This document shows positions 6,497 through 10,124 of a stretch of 10,124 nucleotides of DNA, one piece after another. The first letter of the stretch is position 1. Each line of letters opens with the position of its first letter. Location: contig JAADHX010000446.1 of assembly GCA_013151655.1 (NCBI GenBank), positions 971 to 11,094 on the forward strand, given 5' to 3'. The position numbers were made by a program, and so were the translations under genes. The notes beneath the pieces are model-generated. The model was given only the letters and a program-made list of their open reading frames with translations, searched no databases and was not told the DNA's origin. Source of the stretch: Actinomycetota bacterium (GTDB lineage Bacteria > Actinomycetota > Acidimicrobiia > Acidimicrobiales > Poriferisodalaceae).

Positions 6497-8248
6497 ATGC
6501 CTTCGGAAAATGACTCCTCAGCACCTGTGCTCAACCATCCAGCGCCTGACAACTCTGCCCTTAGCAACCCGGTGACCGACAGAACCGTTTCTGAGAAGGT
6601 CGGATCGGTGGCCGACTTCGAACTTGGTGCCATGAAGATGGTCAAGGTTGGCGGCCGACGTTTGCTTGTCGCCAAAACCGAGTCGGGTATTCACGCTGTC
6701 GACAACGCATGTCCCCATCAGGGTTATGGGCTAACCACAGGCCAGCTAGACGGCGGTGTTGTCACTTGCCAGTGGCACAACTGGAAGTTCAATGTCAACG
6801 ATGGCGTGTGTACGCGTGGCGAAGAAGACGTCGCCTCCCATCCGATAACGATCAAGGGTGACGAGGTCTGGGTGTCCATCACCGAACCTACCGACGAGGA
6901 ACGGCGTGCCGGTTTGTGGCCAAGTCTCCGACGCGGAATCGAAGCCGACTACCGAGGCCAGATAGCACGGGACGTAACCCGGTTACTTGATGCCGGTGCG
7001 ACGCCAGAGGACATTGTTTGGAGCGGGGTTCAGGTCGGTGCACCTAAGGCCGACTACGGCGTGGGGCACGAGCTTCCAGCTGCCGCCGACTGTTTGTCGA
7101 TGGTCGGCATGTTCGAGGGCCTCGACCGGGCGTTGCCACTAACTCATGCCCTCGCCGGCATCGCCGAGGAAACTCGTGACCGACCGGCCTATGAACCAGA
7201 CGCGGCCCAACCGGGCGACTTCCAAGTGGCCGTCGAGACCGAGAACCGCACCCAAGCGGTGGGTGCGTTACGGGCGTCGTTGCAAGCGGGAGCGACTTCC
7301 GACGAGATAGCTAGTGAGTTGATAACCGCTGTTTCTCGTCACCACCTGGGTTATGGACACTCGCTCATCTACACCCAGAAGGCCTGCGAACTGCTCGATA
7401 GGGTCGGATGGGATCGGGCCGACGATCTCTTGCCTCACCTTGTGACCAGCATCGTGTGGGGCACTCGCGAAGACACGCTGCCATACATGAGCAAGGCCAT
7501 TCGTCTCATAGACGCGGCGTTGGTCGACGAGATGGCCAAAGCGCCAGACCGCCGCGACACTGGTTGGGCCGACACCGACTGGCTAGTCGCGACCCTTTTG
7601 GATGCCGCAGAGGCCCCGATTCAAGAAGCGGTCGATGCTGTCGTCGATGGCGCCGGTGTTGAAGGTCTTCTCGATGCCGTAAGCCTTGCAGTATCGACTC
7701 GAATGTTGCGATACGACACCAGTCTCGAAGCAGCGAAGGAACGGAACTTTGCGTGGCTCGACATATCGCACGGTCTGACTTATGCGCGGGCGGCTCGGTG
7801 GGCGTGGCGAATCGACCCAGGACCAGCTGCGGCTCGGCTTGCACTGTTTACGGTGTTCCTGTGTTTCGACACTGGTCGCCAGGAGCGTAGAACAGGGGTG
7901 ATCGATGTCGCCGAGCGGCGGCTCTCCGACACTGGCGATCTCGCTACCGCCGTCATCAACCGCGACCCGGCTGCAGCAGTGGAGATTGCTCGAGACGGCG
8001 ATATCGACGACATCGGCGAACAGCTGAAACACCTGTCACTAAGCGACGCTGCCGGCTCATTCATCGTGGCTGCCCACCTGGTCAAGATGGCCAAAGCTAG
8101 CCACGAAGAAGCCGTCGAGCTCGGTTCTAACCTGCCATTGATGGCAACAGCTCGCCTCGCCGCGGCCCCACGCCGAGAACGTTTCGTGTCGAGTGCCGTA
8201 ACCGAAGCCATCAACTTCATCCGCACCGGAGCTCCACCGATCCGGTAG
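6497..8248 (+). CDS. Rieske [2Fe-2S] protein fused to a large duplicated helical domain
   Basis: This 583-residue protein starts at ATG 6497; an upstream TTG (6431) is rejected because it lies inside the promoter region. There is no signal peptide or membrane helix, so it is likely cytoplasmic. After a disordered N-terminus of about 32 residues, the Rieske ferredoxin domain (about 33-128) shows C72-P-H74 and C91-Q-W-H94, the standard C-x-H...C-x-x-H ligands separated by 16 residues. Residues 130-583 are almost wholly helical. Segments around 188-228 and 285-325 align without gaps at an offset of 97, sharing G-x-GH-x-L (H191/H288) and L-x-H-(x)4-I-(x)3-TR (H217/H314). A weaker third copy begins at about 383-410. 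Conspicuous later histidines are H425 and H527. This is not the catalytic domain of ring-hydroxylating oxygenases. I see a vague likeness to questin-oxidase-like helical enzymes, unverified. The Rieske domain probably feeds electrons to the C-terminal part. Confidence 0.85.
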   Translation: MPSENDSSAPVLNHPAPDNSALSNPVTDRTVSEKVGSVADFELGAMKMVKVGGRRLLVAKTESGIHAVDNACPHQGYGLTTGQLDGGVVTCQWHNWKFNVNDGVCTRGEEDVASHPITIKGDEVWVSITEPTDEERRAGLWPSLRRGIEADYRGQIARDVTRLLDAGATPEDIVWSGVQVGAPKADYGVGHELPAAADCLSMVGMFEGLDRALPLTHALAGIAEETRDRPAYEPDAAQPGDFQVAVETENRTQAVGALRASLQAGATSDEIASELITAVSRHHLGYGHSLIYTQKACELLDRVGWDRADDLLPHLVTSIVWGTREDTLPYMSKAIRLIDAALVDEMAKAPDRRDTGWADTDWLVATLLDAAEAPIQEAVDAVVDGAGVEGLLDAVSLAVSTRMLRYDTSLEAAKERNFAWLDISHGLTYARAARWAWRIDPGPAAARLALFTVFLCFDTGRQERRTGVIDVAERRLSDTGDLATAVINRDPAAAVEIARDGDIDDIGEQLKHLSLSDAAGSFIVAAHLVKMAKASHEEAVELGSNLPLMATARLAAAPRRERFVSSAVTEAINFIRTGAPPIR

Positions 8249-8273
8249 AAGGCATGCCGACGAAGGCGCTCGT

Positions 8274-8301
8274 GGGGGTTGCACTCGCTCCTCCGACACC
8301 A
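8274..8301 (+). other. Degenerate tRNA 3'-end-like segment, possible old attachment site
   Basis: Read as tRNA positions 49-76, this stretch shows a G-rich T-stem 5' strand (8274-8278), a T-loop TTGCACT (8279-8285) in place of TTCGACT, a degraded 3' T-stem (8286-8290, three canonical pairs, one wobble and one mismatch), an acceptor-like CTCCGAC (8291-8297), a discriminator A and an encoded CCA (8299-8301). No 5' half exists: the upstream sequence is the Rieske coding end, and no matching 5' acceptor strand is seen nearby. It is not a functional tRNA. A remnant left by recombination at a Leu/Ser-type tRNA is possible, as is chance similarity. Confidence 0.3.
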
Positions 8302-8342
8302 TAGAAGCCCCTGGTCAGAGGGGGTGTAGAGCCCTCTAGGGG
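8296..8342 (+). terminator. Two adjacent GC hairpins after the Rieske-fusion gene
   Basis: CCCCT (8308-8312) pairs with AGGGG (8319-8323) over a 6-base loop, and ACACC (8296-8300) can pair with GGTGT (8323-8327) as an outer stem sharing G8323. A second hairpin, CCC-TCTA-GGG (8332-8341), follows at once. There is no T-run. Their location 50-90 bases after the stop codon makes transcription termination or 3'-end protection likely. Confidence 0.45.
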
Positions 8343-8661
8343 TGTCGTTTGCAAATGGATTTGCTAATGGCAGAGTACGAAACCCGGCCTTCCTCGGGTG
8401 AATGGGCATTCGTAGTTGGGGATCAGGGCGACGCCTTGTTCTTCGTCCGAACTTGGCCCGGAAGCAAGACACACGACCGAGGTCCGACGTAGGGAACTAC
8501 TTGATGGCCGAGACCACGCGCACCAACAGTGCAGTGCCAACTCTGGACACCTGAATCCGCTCGTTCTGCGAATGTTCACTACCATGGCGGACTCTACAGC
8601 TGGCCAGAATTGTCGTACGCCTTTTGGAAAACAGAGGCGAGCGGCTACTACAGCTACGCAT
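8343..8661 (+). other. Stretch without a confident gene between the Rieske and lipoprotein genes
   Basis: About 320 bases lie here between the last hairpin and the lipoprotein ribosome-binding site. I see a perfect short palindrome (8351-8364) and a reading frame interrupted by two stops, described separately. Longer open frames crossing this stretch on both strands have low-complexity, Arg/Ser-rich translations, no ribosome-binding site and no recognisable motif. No promoter for the lipoprotein gene stands out. Confidence 0.5.
8351..8364. repeat. Perfect palindrome GCAAAT-GG-ATTTGC
   Basis: Six-base perfect inverted arms flank a 2-base centre, immediately after the hairpins and just before an ATG at 8367. 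It could be an operator or a recombination-site remnant next to the tRNA-like segment. No family is recognised. Confidence 0.35.
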
Positions 8662-8684
8662 GGAGGTGGTCTGACTGTTGCTAA
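8367..8684 (+). pseudogene. Possible decayed reading frame upstream of the lipoprotein gene
   Basis: In one frame, an ATG at 8367 opens 41 codons with a protein-like translation (for example GEWAFVVGDQGDALFFVRTW) that end at TAG 8490-8492. A second stop follows at 8502-8504. The same frame is then open to TAA at 8682-8684, and its last part is rich in aromatic residues (YHGGLYSWPELSYAFWKTEA), unlike random translation. Its stop overlaps the TTG start of the lipoprotein gene, as in coupled genes. No homologue is recognised. The part after the stops could start at GTG 8529 but has no ribosome-binding site. It may be a gene broken by two stop mutations, or no gene at all. Confidence 0.25.
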
Positions 8685-9229
8685 GGCAACTAAAATCCTC
8701 GCTTGGCCTTTGGACCCGCTTCGCTCGGATTCTTGCGTTCCTAGTGCTGCTCGGCATGACTGCGGCCTGCACGGAGTCTGGAGACGACCCGTCGCCGGCG
8801 GGGGCGGTGTCGACCTATCTGATCGACGATGATATGACGATATGGCTCTACGACTGCCTCGTGGAGGCAGGCCTGAATCCAGTGCTGCAACTCGATACGC
8901 CTTACGGCGCGGTGATCGCGTCAAACACCTTCACCGAAGCCGATCTCAATTTGCACAGAGCAACCTTCTCCGATTGCGAGGCTCGCTCAAGGGAGGAGGG
9001 CGTTGCGAGGCCATTGAACTACGTGAAGACGGAGGCCGACTGGGCCGCCGAGTACGATAGGCGTATAGAGGCGCACTCCTGTCTGCAGGATGCTGGCTAC
9101 AACGTTGAGGATCTCCCGTCCCTGGCGGTGTATGTCGAAGGAGACGGCATCTGGTCCCCCCATACTGTGCCCCTTTTGGGGCTTGGCCTCATTGAAGCCG
9201 AGCAGCTGTTCTATGAATGTCGTCAGTAG
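8678..9229 (+). CDS. Small putative lipoprotein with duplicated Cys motif
   Basis: The predicted 183-residue protein has a positively charged N-terminus, a hydrophobic stretch (about 18-27) and a lipobox-like MTAAC ending at C31, so it is probably exported and lipid-anchored. An acidic/Ser/Pro linker follows. The mature part has four cysteines in two similar halves: YDCLVEAGLNP (C60) with SDCEAR (C100), and HSCLQDAGYNV (C135) with YECR (C181). The C-L-x-x-AG repeat suggests a duplicated unit with one disulphide per half. The start is TTG 8678, preceded by GGAGG (8662-8666) at the rather long spacing of 11 bases; an in-frame stop at 8672 excludes an earlier ATG/GTG/TTG start. A CTG at 8675 is the only alternative. 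I recall similar small Cys-patterned lipoproteins of unknown function in actinobacteria. Confidence 0.75.
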   Translation: MLRQLKSSLGLWTRFARILAFLVLLGMTAACTESGDDPSPAGAVSTYLIDDDMTIWLYDCLVEAGLNPVLQLDTPYGAVIASNTFTEADLNLHRATFSDCEARSREEGVARPLNYVKTEADWAAEYDRRIEAHSCLQDAGYNVEDLPSLAVYVEGDGIWSPHTVPLLGLGLIEAEQLFYECRQ

Positions 9230-9306
9230 GCCGAGGGCACCCACACGATCGAGCATCGGTCGCGCACGGATCGTCGCCTGTGTGGTAGCTGTGATGGTCT
9301 ACTTTC

Positions 9307-9548
9307 ATGGCGCCTTCGAAGACGACTAGGACTTTGCGTGTTCCGAGCGAGTTGCGGGATGAGATTGCGCGGATCGCTGAACAGCGAGGAACGACAATGC
9401 TTGAGGTCGTGACCGACGCAGTCCATCGGCTCGGCCGTGACGAGTGGTGGTCGTCGGTCCTGGGCTGAACCCGTCAGAAGTTGCCACATATCAGATGGAG
9501 AGCCAGCAGTTGGATGCTGCATTGGTGGACGGTCTGGATGAGCGCTGA
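9307..9548 (+). pseudogene. RHH-type antitoxin of a MazEF-like pair, frameshifted
   Basis: ATG 9307 opens 53 codons ending at TGA 9466-9468. The product has the N-terminal ribbon-helix-helix pattern of antitoxins: TTRTLRVPSELRDEI, then ARIAEQRGTTMLEVVTDAV and RLGRDEWW. In the -1 frame, from about CTG 9465, the sequence continues as LNPSEVATYQMESQQLDAAL and ends at TGA 9546-9548. It resembles the acidic C-terminal tail by which such antitoxins bind their toxin, and it overlaps the toxin ATG (9538) by 11 bases, as usual in coupled pairs. The two parts would make a normal antitoxin of about 80 residues. No slippery heptamer is visible at the junction, so a one-base deletion (mutation or sequencing error) is more likely than programmed frameshifting. 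No clear ribosome-binding site precedes 9307. Confidence 0.8.
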
Positions 9549-9894
9549 GGGGCGGTTTGTTTCGGGCGATGTCTGGTCGGTCGATTTCGGTGCCGATCCT
9601 GAGGATCCTGAGCAGGCGTTTGTTCGTCCGGCGTTGATTGTCTCTGATGACCGGCTGCAGCATCGGAATCTGCGGATGGTGATAGTGGTCCCTGGCACAT
9701 CCACGATTCGGTCGGTGCCGTTACATGTCGTGGTTGAACCCGATGATGGCACTGGTTTGGATTCGGCGACGGCGTTCCAGGTCGAGCAGGTCCGGGCGGT
9801 GTCGATCGTTCGTTTCGGGGAGCGGCTGGGTCACCTCGGTCCCGTGGGCAGGCACGCGATCGACGAGATCCTGCGAAATGCGCTCAGTCTGTAG
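9538..9894 (+). CDS. MazF/PemK-like endoribonuclease toxin
   Basis: This 118-residue protein has the MazF/PemK fold pattern: GDVWSVDFG (10-18), the RPALIVSDD strand with its conserved Arg, a VVPGTSTIR segment carrying the conserved Thr/Ser, PLHVVVEPDDGTGLD, then FQVEQVRAVSIVRF and a C-terminal helix. Length and order are normal and no stop or gap interrupts it. The family cuts mRNA at short sequence motifs; the specificity cannot be read from sequence. ATG 9538 is chosen because GGTGGA (9524-9529) stands 8 bases upstream and because it overlaps the antitoxin end. The longer frame from TTG 9481 would add a Trp-rich stretch that is the antitoxin tail read out of frame. The partner antitoxin appears broken. 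Confidence 0.9.
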   Translation: MSAEGRFVSGDVWSVDFGADPEDPEQAFVRPALIVSDDRLQHRNLRMVIVVPGTSTIRSVPLHVVVEPDDGTGLDSATAFQVEQVRAVSIVRFGERLGHLGPVGRHAIDEILRNALSL

Positions 9895-9912
9895 CCTTAG
9901 GGCTGTTGCCGA

Positions 9913-9926
9913 CCGGCGGCTGCCGG
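9913..9926 (+). terminator. Short GC hairpin after the toxin gene
   Basis: CCGGC (9913-9917) and GCCGG (9922-9926) form a 5-bp GC stem with a 4-base loop 19 bases after the toxin stop. No T-run follows. It may terminate or protect the toxin-antitoxin transcript, but such hairpins are common by chance. Confidence 0.25.
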
Positions 9927-10005
9927 AACTCGGTCTTCAGTATGTGACCAGGCGTTTCGCGTCACGCGGCGACTAGCTCACCACTCCAGGGCGCGCGTGT
10001 ACTTT

Positions 10006-10035
10006 GGGTTAAACTCGCCCCACCGAGTTGAACCC
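10006..10035. repeat. Inverted repeat with 12-bp arms and 6-bp loop
   Basis: GGGTTAAACTCG (10006-10017) and CGAGTTGAACCC (10024-10035) are inverted copies with a single mismatch around CCCCAC. This is the strongest hairpin in the window. It lacks a T-run, so it could be a terminator, an operator for the next gene, or an element end. The nearest gene on the left is the toxin, ending 111 bases away. Confidence 0.55.
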
Positions 10036-10124
10036 CCACGACTGAGCTGCTTGCCCTGGTTGTGGCCGCTGCGGGCACTGTTGCATTGAGGCTGGCAGGC
10101 CGAATCCCAGCTTACCGAAGGACT
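10032..10124 (+). other. Open frame running off the window, possible start of a membrane protein
   Basis: From 10041 the frame reads TELLALVVAAAGTVALRLAG and continues to the window end, a hydrophobic helix followed by basic residues. The look is that of a membrane-protein N-terminus such as AzlD-like proteins, but only about 28 residues are visible. There is no ATG: the codon at the natural start position is ACG (10038), with GTG 10062 as another option. The identity is therefore a guess and the frame may be fortuitous. Confidence 0.15.

Noticed and set aside
8416..8832. 138-codon plus-strand frame overlapping the lipoprotein start
   Set aside because: There is no ribosome-binding site, the composition is shadow-like and it conflicts with the lipoprotein frame.
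8364..8924. 186-codon minus-strand frame opposite the lipoprotein gene
   Set aside because: The translation is Arg/Ser/Pro-rich without motifs, and the plus strand has a lipoprotein with a ribosome-binding site and lipobox.
9090..9329. 79-codon frame between the lipoprotein and antitoxin genes
   Set aside because: It overlaps both better-supported genes, and its sequence is the lipoprotein read out of frame.
9453..9470. Programmed -1 frameshift site in the antitoxin
   Set aside because: No X-XXY-YYZ slippery heptamer is present in GTCCTGGGCTGA and no downstream pseudoknot is evident, so a plain indel is simpler; only reads or proteomics can settle it.
9481..9537. TTG start at 9481 for the MazF-like toxin
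   Set aside because: The extra 19 residues (Trp-rich) are the antitoxin tail read out of frame; ATG 9538 has a ribosome-binding site and the usual overlap.
10006..10060. tRNA gene on the minus strand suggested by GGGGGTTCAACTC
   Set aside because: The T-loop-like bases belong to the 12-bp inverted repeat; no acceptor, anticodon or D-arm can be drawn around them.

Overview
The window looks like a chromosomal segment of a moderately GC-rich actinobacterium. Possible leaderless ATG starts, TTG starts, a mycobacterial-type SufR-like regulator (C-x12-C-x29-C) and small Cys-patterned lipoproteins fit this. An Acidimicrobiia-like lineage is my impression only; nothing here fixes the taxon.

Layout. 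Positions 1-278 (+) are the 3' end of a probable secreted laminin-G/concanavalin-like protein. It converges on a two-gene MacB/FtsX-type ABC exporter operon on the minus strand: ATPase 3135-3905, then a 949-residue permease at 289-3138, joined by an ATGA overlap. Upstream of the ATPase are three CCCTGA direct repeats at exactly 11-bp spacing. A divergent gene (4062-4505, +) encodes a stand-alone CBS-pair protein. Its last 21 bases overlap the end of a convergent Bcr/CflA-like MFS exporter (4485-5750, -), which lies 24 bases behind a SufR-like Fe-S regulator (5775-6425, -). Divergent from that regulator is the most unusual gene, 6497-8248 (+). It joins an N-terminal Rieske [2Fe-2S] domain to about 450 residues of helical, internally duplicated sequence that I do not recognise. 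A 71-bp region between the two holds two promoter-like sequences, both compatible with leaderless mRNA, and a shared inverted repeat covering both -35 regions.

From 8249 on the window looks accessory. It holds a degenerate tRNA 3'-end-like segment, terminator-like hairpins, a stretch that may be a decayed reading frame, a small Cys-repeat lipoprotein (8678-9229) and a type II toxin-antitoxin locus. The MazF/PemK-like toxin (9538-9894) is intact. The antitoxin (ATG 9307) is interrupted by a -1 frame change: frame 1 stops at 9468 and its recognisable C-terminal part continues in another frame to 9548, overlapping the toxin start. The last 230 bases hold a 12-bp-arm inverted repeat and possibly the beginning of a membrane-protein gene.

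Working model (inference): the SufR-like protein senses Fe-S or redox status and represses its own operon, including the MFS exporter, and the divergent Rieske-fusion gene. Together these would form a small redox or detoxification module. The ABC exporter appears to be a separate unit, possibly controlled by an OmpR/PhoB-type response regulator that is not in the window.
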